64,000 nt of DNA from Ilex aquifolium (GCA_951799425.1 OX637399.1:12144501-12208500), one strand, 5' to 3'. Shown: positions 32,301-44,893, counted from the first letter of the stretch. Made by a program: numbers and translations. The notes: generated from the letters alone by a model not told the origin.

Positions 32301-35300
32301 TAACTTGTGTAATTATATCCATTGATTCACGGATTTGAACCCACGACATATCGCTTGGGTTGTAGTATACTCGTCAAATCTTTTCTTGTTCCTTGTTAGT
32401 TGTACTCCTAACTTAGACAAATGAAATTGCTCAGTTTGGTGATACTCCTGCAAATTTATTATTTTTTCTATTTTACCTTGGTCATGTTACCTCTCTTTAC
32501 CCAAATAATATGTAGAAATACCTGATCTTTGCTGTCTTTCTCAGCCACGAATACTGATGGCAATGGCTAGAGATGGATTGCTGCCTTCATTTTTTTCGGA
32601 TGTGAGTAAACACACCCAAGTTCCTGTCAAGAGCACTGTAGTGGCTGGTTTGATTGCTGCAAGCTTGGCATTTTTCTTGGACGTTGAACAGTTGGCAGGG
32701 ATGGTATGTTTATATTATGTGGAAATGGAGATTCTAATTCTTCTGGATTAGGGAATAAACTTGTAAATGAGAATACCATGACTGTGGCCAGACCAATGAA
32801 CCCCTGAATGTCTATTGGTACTCTGAAACCTGGACAACAGTTAACCAGTAACTAAAAAAAACTATTCATGACCAGAAAACAAATATATTTGCATAATATT
32901 CACCAATCATTAGGTTTTTCAATAGTATTTTAGTTCTTGCCTTAAGAGTCGTTGGCAATGGTGGCTGTTCAAGGGTCTCAATTGTTTCTTGGGCATCATT
33001 TTTTGCATAGCACGTTCATGGGGGGAACAAGAATGAAATCCCATTGATATATCCCTTGTGCTTGTATTCACTAATCCAAGTGTGGTCAGGGATTGGTCAC
33101 ATGCTGACTGGGTTTTTTGGCACCGAAACAGCATGTTGTTTATTGGATTCTGAAAAACATACCAAATTTCAATATTATAAGTTCCTTTGTATTTTTTATT
33201 GAACAACTATAAGTTCCCTTATTTTATGGGTTTCGAGATCTAGATGACTAGATAGTTGCATTTTATGTGCAGGTCAGTGTGGGTACACTTCTTGCATTTA
33301 CAATGGTGGCAATATCTGTGCTGATACTTAGATATGTTCCACCAGACGTGGTTCCACTTCCACCATCCTTTCAGGAGGCAATAGATTCAGTGTCATTGAG
33401 ATATAGTAGTGCTACTGGAGACATTGATGTGGGGATCACAGAAGTAAATGTTGGGACCTCTGGGAAAAGTACTTCACTTTTACTTGGCAAGGCACAGGCA
33501 CAGGCACAAGATAGATATCCCCTTATAGCAAAAGAAACAGCTAATGGTATTCTTTTTGTGAATTCTTATTTTAGTAGTTTATATCTGTTGTGGAATTACT
33601 GTTCAAATGGATGAACTATTACTTATTACTTTGACATATTTTGAGTACCTTTTTCAATAGTTCTAAATTTTATATGGACCCATATTATAGTAAAGAGTTC
33701 TAATCCATATGCATTTCATGTTTTGTTAGGCTTATTAATTATGCATGCAATAGGCGTTTCCGTTGTTAAATTAGCATTTTTTGAAAGGTTTTTGTTTCCA
33801 TGATTAAGAAAAATCTCTTTAGAAATGTTCTATTTGCCAGAAAATACAACCATATAAATTTTAGACAAAAAGTGTAGAATACAAAGTAGATCGCGTCTCA
33901 GATATTCATTAGTTAATTGAACTATATTTTTATGTACTCATTTTACTGAAAATTTGATCTTGGAGATTGTATAATTTTTATTTTTAAGCTGTGTTCTACG
34001 AATTGATCTTGGCCAAGCTGCTTTTATGTGGGATCGGACAGATGGTTTACTTATTTCTTGCATATGTTGCAGTCTTACTAAATGACAACAATAGGCGGAA
34101 GATCGCTGGCTGGACCATTATGCTTACATGTGTTGGGGTGCTTGTCCTTACATCTGCTGCTTCAAGTGTGGGCCTCATTAGGTTGGTTGTCTTTTAATGT
34201 CTTGTTCAAAGGATTTTCACAATTAATCCCTCTTGATGAAGGAGGGTGGCAGAGAGATTTGTGTACTACTCATGGCTTACCTACAGAGAAAAATATAATG
34301 TGTCTAAATATAGGATTGATAACTGCAGCTTTAAAGGCCAAGAAGAAAGCAATAAACATGGGGTTGACTGAATTTAGACCATGCGATATGTTTGTGTGTT
34401 TGTAGCAAGAACTAAGTACCATCCAATACACTTTTCCTCAATGGTAGATTAGCCACCATTGTGGGTGGGGGTCCACTTGTAAATAGTGAGTTCCGTTGAA
34501 CTCACCCACTGTATGTGGTAGGGTTCCCCACTTGTAAGCAGTGAGTGCCCGTGAATTGATGACGGGTGATGTACCTTTGAGGAAGGGAAAATGTATTGTA
34601 GCAAAGTTTTCCGGAGGCATCATTGTGTCCTTATGTTATTTATTGCTGAAGGGAGTTCTATTTTTTTTGAAAGTGGCTTTGGTATAAACTCTCCTAACTC
34701 TTAACTCGTTGATTCCATTACCAGTCTGCTTCGATTTACTCTTTGTGGAATTGGTGGTGTTCTTCTTTTAACTGGTCTTATAGTGCTCACCTGTATCAAC
34801 CAAGACGATGCGAGGCACAACTTTGGGCACACAGGAGGTATGTCGTGTTGATTAACATGGGAGTATGGTTTTGTCCAGTTAGTTGAGCTTGATAGAATGA
34901 CTAGCTCTTTTCTTGTATCTAGTATATTCTACATGATCATAAGCTAGACATGCAGTGATTCCTGTTTTCTAATTTCTGATCTCATAAATGAATCAGCTCA
35001 TTTGTGTGATACATTGGTCAGGCCTTTTCTGGTTCTTGCAATCATGTTTAACCATAGTTGGTTATATATGGTGGTAATTAAGTTACCTGTTTGTGCAAGA
35101 GATTATGAATGAATTCTTAGATGAACTATTGATCTCTGTCAGGTTTCATTTGCCCTTTCGTTCCACTTCTACCCATTGCTTGCATTCTCATCAATGTCTA
35201 CTTACTGATTAACCTCGGGTGAGTAATTTAGTTATGTTTTTTTTGGCAGTTAGCTTTAGATTTGCAATATGTGACATTTGTTTTTTGAGTACTTTGAATA

Positions 35301-35941
35301 GCATCATCCGAAGTATTTGGGGGAGGTTGGTACGGAGACTCAGACCCGCATGGGAGGCCTGCTGCTGTCTGTATTCTTAGTACATTGCATGGACATACAG
35401 TTTCCAATGCCTCATTTTCCTGTTAAACATAGTGGATTCATTTATGTGGTACTAGGAATGTCAGTATCTTGAAGTTAAGTTGTTAAAAGATTGTTATGAT
35501 CCTTCTCTTGTTAGTAACCAAATAAATGTTGTTGACTGATATGGTTTTGGCATAAGAAGCTGTTCCATTACAACTCAAACAAAAAATAAGGAAAATAAGA
35601 GTTGAACATAAATCTAAATATTAAAGAATACAGTTTTTCTCTTTTCCCTTTGACCTTTTAGTGGCCTCTGGGTACCAGCCTTCTAAAACACTTTGTCCAC
35701 TGTGCTGCCACTGATCACCGCTCATTTGTTGATGTTCCTTTGTTCCCATTTCTGACGTGGTACGTTTTCTATCTCAATTTTCAGGGCTGCCACTTGGACC
35801 CGTGTGTCCATATGGCTAGTATTAGGGGTATTTGTTTATGCGTTCTACGGCCGGACTCACAGCTCACTGATGGATGCAGTATACGTGCCTGCAGCGCATG
35901 TTGAGGAGATATACCGTAGCTCTGCAAACTCTCTGGCTTAG
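23355..35941 (+). CDS. CAT2: Cationic amino acid transporter, vacuolar CAT2/CAT4 type
   Basis: APC-superfamily permease; plant CAT2/CAT4 relatives move basic and other amino acids across the tonoplast. My model has 14 exons, all GT-AG and in phase, 650 residues: 23355-23535, 24009-24210, 24458-24542, 25382-25522, 25636-25754, 25842-25938, 26021-26193, 26309-26375, 32545-32703, 33273-33546, 34073-34181, 34725-34837, 35143-35218, 35785-35941. Family marks are RRKQVDS, GAGVYILVGTVAREHSGP, CYAELASRCPSAGSAY, YIGFDSVASTAEE, the MAMARDGLLP loop, and the C-terminal permease block from about QDDARHNFGHTGG to FYGRTHSSL. Length is close to Arabidopsis CAT2 (635). No stop or frame shift was found, so the gene looks functional despite 6.2 kb of intron 8. 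CAT2 rather than CAT4 is favoured by the C-terminal SLA ending. An alternative exon 11 acceptor at 33,988 would add 28 residues. Confidence 0.93.
26900..27140. repeat. GGGCCCACCAATGGTGC-type short tandem repeats
   Basis: Repeated words gatgaatagtactcg and cgggcccaccaatrgtgctcgg occur several times with variable spacing. They lie within the presumed 3' LTR piece of the copia element. The reading frame across them is repetitive and not a gene. Confidence 0.6.
27600..29028 (-). pseudogene. Copia-type gag (UBN2-like), broken
   Basis: From ATG at 29,028 (minus strand): MESQKEGGSIERPLFDGPNFAY, then a TAG where Trp is expected, and KTRMRAFIKSID. After a frame change come FNAITSNEFRRITNC, KETWDILIVSHEGTATVKMSRLQ, HETFSEFYAKLCNIINSSFVLG, KILRSLLERFHAKVTSLE and VEDLVESTLTFDEPS, the conserved order of plant copia gag. 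An acidic Ser-rich segment (27,779-28,093) and a coiled-coil tail (LEEENKSLQDKVSFLKKEC) follow. Several stops and frame shifts make it non-functional. Confidence 0.85.
29133..29144 (-). other. Primer-binding site, initiator tRNA-Met (copia)
   Basis: The minus strand reads TGGTATCAGAGC two bases after the LTR end, as is usual for Ty1/copia. Confidence 0.9.
29147..31485 (-). repeat. 5' LTR of the copia element, with nested MITE
   Basis: In minus orientation it begins TGTTAGATTA and ends CAAAACAACA next to the primer site. About 1.56 kb once the 767-bp MITE and its 8-bp duplication are removed. The outer target duplication could not be confirmed because the opposite LTR is truncated. Confidence 0.75.
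30319..31101. mobile_element. hAT-like MITE with 8-bp target duplication
   Basis: The element spans 30,327-31,093 (767 bp). Its ends are imperfect inverted repeats (catagttatcaaaatcg; complement of the right end catagttgtcaaatcg) and it is flanked by cttacaac (30,319-30,326) and cctacaac (31,094-31,101), seven of eight bases alike. An 8-base duplication points to the hAT superfamily. It carries no transposase. Internally it has two copies of 'aatcgtacgattcggttcg' at its left side. Confidence 0.7.
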
Positions 35942-36500
35942 TTGTCTTTGGAAAATTCACTGAAGAGACTATAGTATCCTTGCTAATGTTAAGCCATAAT
36001 TTTCTTTCCTGTAATATATTATATTCTGTGTGTTGTCTGTAATTCATCTGCCCAGAAAGAGGGAAAAGAAGAGAGAGAGAGAGAGAGAGAGAGAGCAAAC
36101 AGAAAAAAATAATGTTTCTTACAGTGTGGAGGGACAGGTTACTTGAATGTGTCTCGTTTGTAAATTATATGTTACTGGCATATGAGACCTGTCCAAACGA
36201 TTTAGAGAGAGCAAACAGAAAAAAGAATGTTTCTTACAGTGTGGAGGGACTGGTTACTTGATTGTATCTCGTTTGTAAATTATATGTTTCTGGCATATAT
36301 GACCTGTTCAAACGATTTAGAGGATGTGCAAATTGAAGACTGACGGAATTACTTGTTGGGACTTTTAGACTTGAATGTGTTTTGGTCATATATGACCTCT
36401 TATTTAAAACATAAGCGACGAACCCGTGCTTAAAAGTACTGCATAAAACAAAAATAATTTGCAATAAGAAAAAAAAATTGCAAGAGAAGACGACAGAATT
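35942..36500 (+). other. CAT 3' flank with a 116-bp tandem duplication
   Basis: The 3' untranslated region starts here. A (ga)n run at 36,070-36,094 leads into two near-identical 116-bp units starting at 36,091 and 36,207 (gagagcaaacagaaaaaa...caaacgatttaga). No clear polyadenylation signal was chosen. Between 36,500 and 38,527 no gene was seen: the stretch is AT-rich with a CT-rich block (37,160-37,640) and two short related words (ttggattgatgttttt, ttggattgacgttttt). Confidence 0.6.
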
Positions 36501-38527
36501 GTGAGAAATGAGCTTTTATCCAAAATCAGGTGGTTTTGGAAATTTATATTCAAAAGTGGGTGGTTTTTAAACTAATTTCAAAATCCATGGATTTAAAAAA
36601 CGTCGGTTAAACTGGTCTTTAAAGTAAAAACATCATTTGGATTGATGTTTTTAAGATGAGATTAATCTCTGTTTACAATGTAAAAAGTCATTTTAACCAA
36701 CATCTCTTTTTAGAAACGTGATTTTTGACTGACATTTTTAATGTTAAATTAAATTGCCTTTCCCCTTTGTTCTTTATATTCTTTACTTCTCTTATTTTCC
36801 CTCCTTTTTGTTTTTGAGCCCTAATTTGAAATCCCACAACCCTTATGCAAAATCTCCACCACACCACCACCATCTAAAATCACCTCCACCATCTGCGAAA
36901 ACCACCACCTTTTGAAACCCACCCTTCAATCGAAACCCATTCAAACAAAACTCAATCACCTCCACCACCCTTCAATCTGAAACCCCCAATCGACAAGACC
37001 CCCAACTGAGTGAAGTCCACTGGAGCCGTCACTACACAACCACAACCACAACCACCTATCCTACACCACAAATCGTCTACCACTACACAACAACGACCAC
37101 CACTTTCCACCACTTTCCACCACTACCTCCTCTTCAACCAACACTCCTCCAGTATAGCAACAATAGGTCTCTGTCACTCTATCTCTCTCACTATTTGTCT
37201 ATCTCTCTCACTCTCTGTCTATTACTCACTCTCTCTTTCTCACCAATTAACAATATCATTTTATTCATAAATTACTTGTAAATTTTATTTGTTGTAAATT
37301 TTATTTATAAATTAGTTGTAAATTTTATTCCTCTCTATCTATCACTCACTTTGTAAATTTTTTTGCTTGAAATTTCAGCATTTTATTTCTTGGAATTTCA
37401 GCATTTTATTGCTTGGAATTTCACCAATTAATCCCAATACAACAATACAACTTAGTTAACCAATGGTTTTGGAAGCAATGTTTATGCGTAGATTAGTTGT
37501 AATTTTATTCATAAATTAGTTGTATTTTTCACTTAAATTCTATGTATCTCTCTTTGTTTATGTGTGTGTATATATATTGCCCTCTATGCCCTCCACTCTC
37601 TACCTTCTCTCTCTCTCTCTCTATGTCTCTCTGTCTCTCTCTCGCCATTGCACCCGAAATGTCCACACACAAACACACACGACGCTGTTATTGGCATAAC
37701 AACCGGTACACTATAGGTTGGCCCAACCTAGTCCTCAAGAGTAAAAATAAAATAAAAAATCATGTAATCGTTACAACAAAATTAAAGGAATAGAATCCTA
37801 AAAGCTAAGATCATGGAGATCTCTTCCTTAATTTTCGAAACTGAAGCCGATCTTATCAAGATAAGTAGTTTGCCTTGAGTTGGAAAGTCTTGATTATTGC
37901 GATAGAGTTTGAAACGTTGATCAATTACTCCCTTGTTAGCCAAAAAATTGACTACATTATTGGCCTTCCTAACTACATGTTTGAGTTGAAATTGAATTCC
38001 TCTAAAAAATGATGTTATATGATCCCATAAATATCACATATTCCAATTAATATCAATCTTTCCCATGATCTTGCATTGCCTCATTTACTATGTTTTTAGT
38101 AATTTTATCCAATCATTTCTAAGAAAACAATAGTCTAACTGATGCATTTAGTTTAAAGACGTCAATTGGATTGACGTTTTTCAAAATGGCATGGGTTTGA
38201 GAAATAAGTCAAAATCTACCCTCTTTTGGGAATTATTTTATCAAACTTCTAGTATTGGTTTGATCTCCCGGTTTCTTAGTTTGCCAACTCTACACTTCCA
38301 GCTCTAAGGTTATATATCTAAATACTAGAAGACAATGACTTACAAAGATTGTGTTATCATGTCAACGTCATGTTATTTGATTTCAACATAAATCTTGTAT
38401 GTCTCGTGTTAAATTCCGTGGGTCTTTGCTTAACTATGACACTACTGTTTCTCAAGTATTAACCTTCTCTATCTATCCTCAGGTACTTGTTAATTCAGTA
38501 TTTATTTGAGTACGTATATTATTTGAA

Positions 38528-41500
38528 ATGACAAGAAAGCAAGTTACTATTTTGTTGTATTGGGGCGGAAAAATGAATTGTGGATTGGAGGGTTTATTAT
38601 ACGATTCTCCTCTAAAAGAAAGAATTGTTATAAATAGTGGCACAAAATTGCTGGAGTTGTTGAGTAAAATTTATACTATAATGGGGTTGGACAGGTCGCA
38701 GTACAAGTTGAGGTTGACATATAGATATCCAGTTACACTAGGAATAAGACCAAACATGAATACATATGCTGGACTGGAAATTGGGAATGACGAACTTATT
38801 GGTGATTTGGTTAATGTGGTAGTTGACAACCCCAACATGGTTAGTGTTGCTTTGTTTGTGGAGACAGAGGACATCAATGCAGTCATAGGCTGTAGTCAAA
38901 CTGAGGGGGTGCCTAACCACTATTAGCATGTCTTACACTGATTTGCTCAGACGAGAGATAGACACCTGACATTTCCAACTTCCGGGATGACGGGTGAATG
39001 TTCCACTCCCATGGGGATGCAATTAATGGATGAGTCTGGGTAGTACTCCTATTTTCACCTACATTTTGGGCATGCTACATATGGTGGGTACTCAACTCAA
39101 ATGAGTTAGAGTTTTCAAATGGGTGAGGAGGGGATTGAGTTGGGTGAACCAGATGATGTTCATCGATCAGTTATGCAACAAAGCCCAATACGAGAATGTG
39201 AAGAAATGTGTGCGAATAATCGCACAGATGTCTCAAATGAAGAAGAAGAAAAAGAAGAGTATGAGAAATTATTGATTGATGAGTCAGATGACGGTAATGG
39301 AGATGGTGAACCCAATAAGGCTGGTGCCGAGGTTCGTATACATAAGTCTTACCCTCATTTCTTCACAAACATTGAATTTGGTGAGTATTCTGAAGTAGAT
39401 AACTTAGTATCGTCTGCTGAATTGAATCTGTGAGATCCAATAAAGATGGAGTTGGCAAAGAGTATGTTTTCAAGGATAAAGTTTCATTGATTAGGGCAGG
39501 AAAATGGTATTCCATCAAGATAAATTAGGATTATATTGTGGTTGAGACCAACACAACAGTTTGGGCCATACAGTGCAAGATTTACTTACAGCCTAACTGC
39601 AAGTGGAGACTACGTGCTTATTTTAAGAAAAAGATCAAAATATTTTAGATCATGAAATATGATGGACATTGTAGCTGCTTCTACCCTCGGATGATTCGTG
39701 ACCATAGACAGTTAGATTCTGACTTCATATGTCATAGTATATTGGGTCTTGTTGGTGATACCCCGCAAACGAAAATGTCAACTATTCAAAAAAAATATAA
39801 AGGAAAAGTCTGAGTATGATATCTCCTGTAAGAAAGCCCTGGATTGTGAGGAACAAGGTCATTGCTATGATTTTCGGTGATTGGGACTCGTCGTATGGCA
39901 TGTTGCATAAATTTATGGGTGTCATCAAGAAATATAATCTTGGCTCGATTGTGAAGTGGCAATACAACTATGAATCTGATGAATATAATGTTTTTTTTCC
40001 GAGTATTTGAGCATTCAAAACTTGCATTGATGGGTTTGTACATTGTCGACCCGTTATTAGTATTGATGGACATTCATGCGTGGTAAGTACAAGGAAAAAA
40101 CTGTTAGTGGCGACGAGTTTTGATGTTAATAAATAATTGTTTCCCATTGCATTTGCTATCGTGGAAGAGGAGAACCAATAAAGTTGGTCATTTTTCCTAT
40201 ATTACCTTAGGCGAATAGTTGTTAGAGGTCGACAAGTGATATGTTTAATTTTAGATAGGCATAAGGGATTCATTTCTGCCGTGAACTTGGAAAATTCTGG
40301 TTGACATCCACCACATGCTTATCATCACTTTTGTCTTAGGCATGTGCGTAGTAATTTTAATACAAGGTTCAAGGATGCCCACTTATATAATCTTATGTGG
40401 AGGGCCGACAAAGCACGACAGATAAGCAAGGTTGATGGGCTGATGATGTAGATAAGAAATGCCAATGAAGACGCTGGTGAGTACTTGAACAACATACAAG
40501 TGGAGCAGTGGACACTAGCCCATGATGGTGGACGATGATATGGAATAATGATGACCAATATTTTTGAGGTTTTTAATAGCGTTCTTCAAGGTGCAAGATT
40601 TTTGCCCATAATTGCTTATGTGCAATCAATATTTTATCAGATCACTAAGTATCATTTCAAACATCGAGATAAGGTGGAAAAATGGAAAGACAATAGGTTG
40701 GAGTTCCCTAATAAAGTCGTGGATCGAGTAACACATTCGCAGAAAAAGAGCCATGTGCATGAAGTGGGGCCATTTCCTAGGGTTTTGCTGATGTGGTGAC
40801 TGGAGGAGGTAAGAAGTAAGTTGTTTGTCTGGAAGATCGTATGTGCACATGCAAAAAATGAGCCATTTATAGAATTTCTTGCTCTCACGTATTGACTGTA
40901 TGCTCTTATTTTCAATTGGATTTTCAGGATTATATAGATCCCATATACAAAATCATTAATTTAGAGAACATTTGGGTGCCTGAAATGTATCATTTGGAGC
41001 ATGAAGATTATTATGATGTTCTTCCACGTTCCAAGTTAGTCCCTGATCGCGACCAACGACGAGACTTGATTGGTCGTCCAAAGACCCTGCGATAAACAAT
41101 GAGATGGACTTCCCTTATCAGACCACCCATTCCGCGGCTTGATGTCAATTTTTATCCCGTCGGCAATATCATCAAGTTGTTGGTATGTATTGCTAAATTG
41201 TTAGTTAATATTAACATGTTACCTAAATCACTTTATATTGTACTAAACCATAAGCTTGTGGTTATGCAGGAGCAGGCACTGACATAGATATATCACACAA
41301 CATATGATACAGTTAATGGCCAACCTGATTTGAGTACTTGTTTGGCAGCCATTAGCCTAATCGGGGATTTTAGCTACAACTGTTTGTCAGCTATTCGTCA
41401 GCACTGCCATCTCGTATAGTCACCATCAGACATTTGGCGGCTACTAGTTCCTGTACGTCCGCATGGTATACATATTCCATGGAGGACGACGACAACATGA

Positions 41501-42079
41501 GCACCTAGACAAACCTCCTCATCGGCCATGGATACTGCTTTGACCTCATCACATGCAAACCCATCATCTTCATATAATCTCCACACCACTGGCATGTGTC
41601 CACCACCTACACCACATGTCCCCGTTGTTGATCATCGTACTCCACCACCCATTGCTGAGCATGTGACTACACCACATGTTGTTGATCATAGCAGTCCAGC
41701 ATCCGTTGCTGATCATGGTACTCAACCACCCATTGACCCTCCCTTATAGAGATACCTATAGTGACATCGGTTTTCCCATCACTGACCTCACCACACGTGG
41801 ATACATCGGTGTCACCACGCATACCTTCACAAGAGGTAGTTGATACAAGAGATGTGCCATATGAGATGCCCAGACATATACATCTTTTCCCGATACACCT
41901 TGTATTCCACAGATTGTTCCACCAATGCCCCATCAACCTACCTCTCTTATCCCATATGAGGACTTTTTTGAAGATGTTGAGGTTCTTGTTGAGGGAGAGA
42001 TTCAAGAGCCATCGCTTTTGAACAGAGGGCGAGGCATAGGGGGCCCAGAGCACAAGGTGGACATGGAGTTAGGGGTCGT
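38528..42079 (+). pseudogene. Mutator-like (MuDR) transposase, broken
   Basis: Parts in order: an N-terminal PB1-like MULE domain (38,528-38,926), an acidic linker (39,119-39,433), a decayed zinc-finger-like N region (CKWRLRAYF...KYDGHC near 39,600-39,670), and the DDE core. In the core the first Asp is in ISIDG (codon at 40,065), the second in LILDRHKG near 40,252, and Glu in IFEVFN near 40,566. A SWIM zinc finger follows (CTC at 40,844-40,852, CSH at 40,880-40,888), then DYIDPIYKI. A Pro/His-rich tail (41,528-41,749) and an RGRG-type end precede the LTR insertion at 42,080. Multiple stops and shifts show it is dead. Terminal inverted repeats were not identified. Confidence 0.88.
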
Positions 42080-43231
42080 TGTGAAAGCTGAGAAAAATTA
42101 AAGCTTAATTAAAAAGGGCAAAATAGTAATTAGCCATTACGGTACGGGTTGAAACCCAAAATTTTATAGAACTCAGATGACGAAACAGAACTCACCGCGG
42201 AATTTGTATCGCAAAATCTAGTTACCTAGTCAATTTTCGTTGAATTCTGAGATAGTCAGATTTTTTATGTTTTATGATGTGATCGGATGTCGCACGACTA
42301 AAATAAATGCAATCAGATTTTATTTGAGGGACCTAAAAAATAATTTAAATTTGGTTCAATAAAAATATACTAAACTTAATGCGGGACGAGATTTAATTGA
42401 TTTAGAATAAAATTGGACCAATTGAAGTGGGACGTGTAGCGCATTGTGAGCCAAGCATAAGGGGAGTATTTAAAGGGGGAAAAATGATTTTCCCCCATTC
42501 TTTGGCCTGCAATTTCTGATAGAGAGAGAGAGAGGAAAGAGAGATAAAGAAGGGAAAAGTCCTTCAAGCCTCTAATTCATCATCTTCCTTAAATCTGCAA
42601 GGATCCAATTGTTGGATCGCTATGTGCCAAGAGTTAAAAAGTTGCTTTATGCAACCAGAGCTACGTAACCATACCAAAGATCGCATTTTTCTCCAAAATT
42701 TCAAAGGTGAAAATTTAGGGCTAAAGCTTGGAAGGCTTGATTTGGGGTTCTAGGGACTTCTACTACGTGGGCTTACGGTACAAGAGGTAGAGTTCTCTCC
42801 TATCTAGGTTTATTTTCAACTTAGGGTTGTGATATGAAATGGGTAAGGCTATAGAGATGAATTCTTATGTATTAGCTCATACCTAGTGTATCTAGGATAT
42901 AAAAAATTGGTATGAGAAGATGTTAAAACTATTTCTTACTTGATTTGAGTTTTATAAAATGGGTTGTTTGGGCATGCTGTGTGTTTACATATTTTTTCCT
43001 ACTAAGTGTTTGATAAAATGCTTAAAAATTCATGTTATTTGGATTGAAATTACATGTGACATCCTTGGGAATGGTTGTGAAAAATGGACATGTTTATGAT
43101 ATGCTTTATGATATGATGAGCATGATGATATGAAATGCAATTGTACATTACATTTATATATGCACGGGTAGCATCACATTCGTGGAAATTCTACATGAGT
43201 GTGGGTGTGCGTGCATGTTTTTAATCAAACA

Positions 43232-43236
43232 CCATC
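43232..43236. repeat. Target-site duplication CCATC (left)
   Basis: Exact partner of 44,889-44,893. Confidence 0.9.
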
Positions 43237-44888
43237 TGATCTACCACCAGAATAGTGTCGTACACCCAAATATATGTGGTCAAATTGCAATATAATTCTC
43301 GGTTTAAGTCCGAAGTCGAACCCACAGGGAGCTAAATATTGAAATTCAAAACAGAAACGGTGAAGTTGTTACAGATACAAAATGTAAAGAAATAGCTTGT
43401 GGTGTGAGCTTAAAACAACATCAAATAAATACTTAATTAAACTGTGGAAATGCAATAATTGAAAGGATACCCTTCAGTTCGGGGATTCCACATGCATTAT
43501 ATTGTTTCGGTTATTGGAAATGCCACCTTACAACAAATTAACTCCCATTTTACTAGAAAGTCAACTGGTAGGTTTGATGTATATTAAACCATAAGACAAC
43601 AACTGATTAGGTTAGCTAGATGATATATGTTCTATGCAACAATTAAATAATCCGAGTAAACTAGAAGGCAAGCCATTCATGAGGTTCACTTAAATTATTT
43701 GATCGGCATCTCTGTACCATGCATCAGTTAAACAACCCTAGTAAACCAGAAGGCAAGCCATTCAGGAGGAATACTACAGTTATTCAACCGGCAGGTTGAT
43801 GATTCAGTGATGACGAGATTCCGGTTTATGCATTGAATCAAAAGCATTGGTTATGCTGAGACTTAACCTGTCTATAACCAATCTATCGACTGTTACATAA
43901 AGCCCAATCACGTACATCACTGTATCATGCATGAAATACATAATTAGTAGGGATAGTATGGTATATAGCATTAGGTACCGCTCGGTGTTCATAACCATGA
44001 TCATATTATAAATGTGACCATCCATCAATAAGGGAGGTATATATAAAATTAAAGCATAGTTAAAACATCGGCATTCCCATAACTTAAACAATATCGTATT
44101 TTGTTCACCCTTCACCGAAGGGTATAAGCAGACTACTCACACCCCGTTGCTATAGATGAGAAAGAGGTGCAATATAGTTCCATTACAAACAAAATAAAAT
44201 ACAAGACAATCCTTTCCCGAGGAATAGTTGAAACACCACCACTCTTATTACCGGTTAGGGCACAAAAGTGGGAGAGGTTCAACCCTCCTAGTAAAAAGGA
44301 ATAACATAAATGTAGAAGTAAGAAAAGCTGGCTAGAAAGTCTGTTTGGCAGGGCTTCGCTTAACTGTCTTTCTCTCTCTCTCACTCTCTGACTGTCTCTC
44401 ACTCTCTGGCGAAGACACTGACCTTCCCTGAACTCTCTCTGTCGGAATCCCTTGAAACTGAGGCGGAGCTGCCTATTTATAGAAGCTGACAGCTGGTCTT
44501 GAGGTGCTAGACTTGGAACTAGCCAATCAGGGCCTTTGTTGTATTTGTGGACCAATAGGATGTAAGAAAGGAGTTGAGGAGGTTTAGCCACCGTCCGGAC
44601 ACCATCACCACCGTCCGGATGGTGCTAAATCTCTGGTTTCCTTCTTGGTTTGCTTGATGTATTAAGGTAGTATTTGCACTTACCTCTCCTTGCTTATGTA
44701 GCTTGTTTACTTTACTCCCCTTGACTTTACGTAATTCTTCACAAAAGCCTGAAAAATGTCAAGTTTAGCGCATTAACCCTAATTTACGCACTAACCCTAA
44801 TTTCACTTATCTTAATTGTTTTAACTCATTTCACTAACACATCTAACCTAAGAATCCAATTCAGTAGTTCACTATTTAGGGTTAATCA
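43237..44888 (-). mobile_element. Solo LTR of the A/N family nested in the family C LTR
   Basis: 1,652 bp, TGATCTACC to GGTTAATCA on the plus strand, flanked by CCATC on both sides. In its own orientation it has U3 with the paired palindrome (44,591-44,622), TATA-like run near 44,474-44,481 (ctatttatag), pyrimidine/purine leader and R/U5 modules. It is more like the family A LTR at 48,610-49,660 than the N LTRs. It interrupts 'aatcaaacaccat..ttggtg' of the host LTR. Confidence 0.93.
44591..44622 (-). promoter_or_regulatory. Paired CCGTCCGGACGG-type palindromes, 20-bp phase
   Basis: 12-mers start at 44,591 (ccgtccggacac, 10 of 12) and 44,611 (ccgtccggatgg, 11 of 12), exactly 20 bp apart, upstream of the TATA-like run in LTR orientation. 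Confidence 0.75.
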
Positions 44889-44893
44889 CCATC
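44889..44893. repeat. Target-site duplication CCATC (right)
   Basis: Exact partner of 43,232-43,236. Confidence 0.9.

Larger units (their letters stand above)
26376..32544 (+). other. Intron 8 of the CAT gene, enlarged by insertions
   Basis: 6,169 bp between splice donor gtaaaaacc and acceptor tttctcag, against about 70-850 bp for the other introns. It contains a minus-strand copia element with a nested hAT-like MITE. The remainder (about 31,490-32,540) is AT-rich and holds nothing recognisable apart from a 70-base near-repeat (agcaaaatgagggyacatggg at 31,618 and 31,715). Confidence 0.85.

Noticed and set aside
37010-37270. 86-residue Thr/Pro/His/Ser-rich ORF
   Set aside because: Compositional, in a C- and CT-rich tract; no homology recognised.
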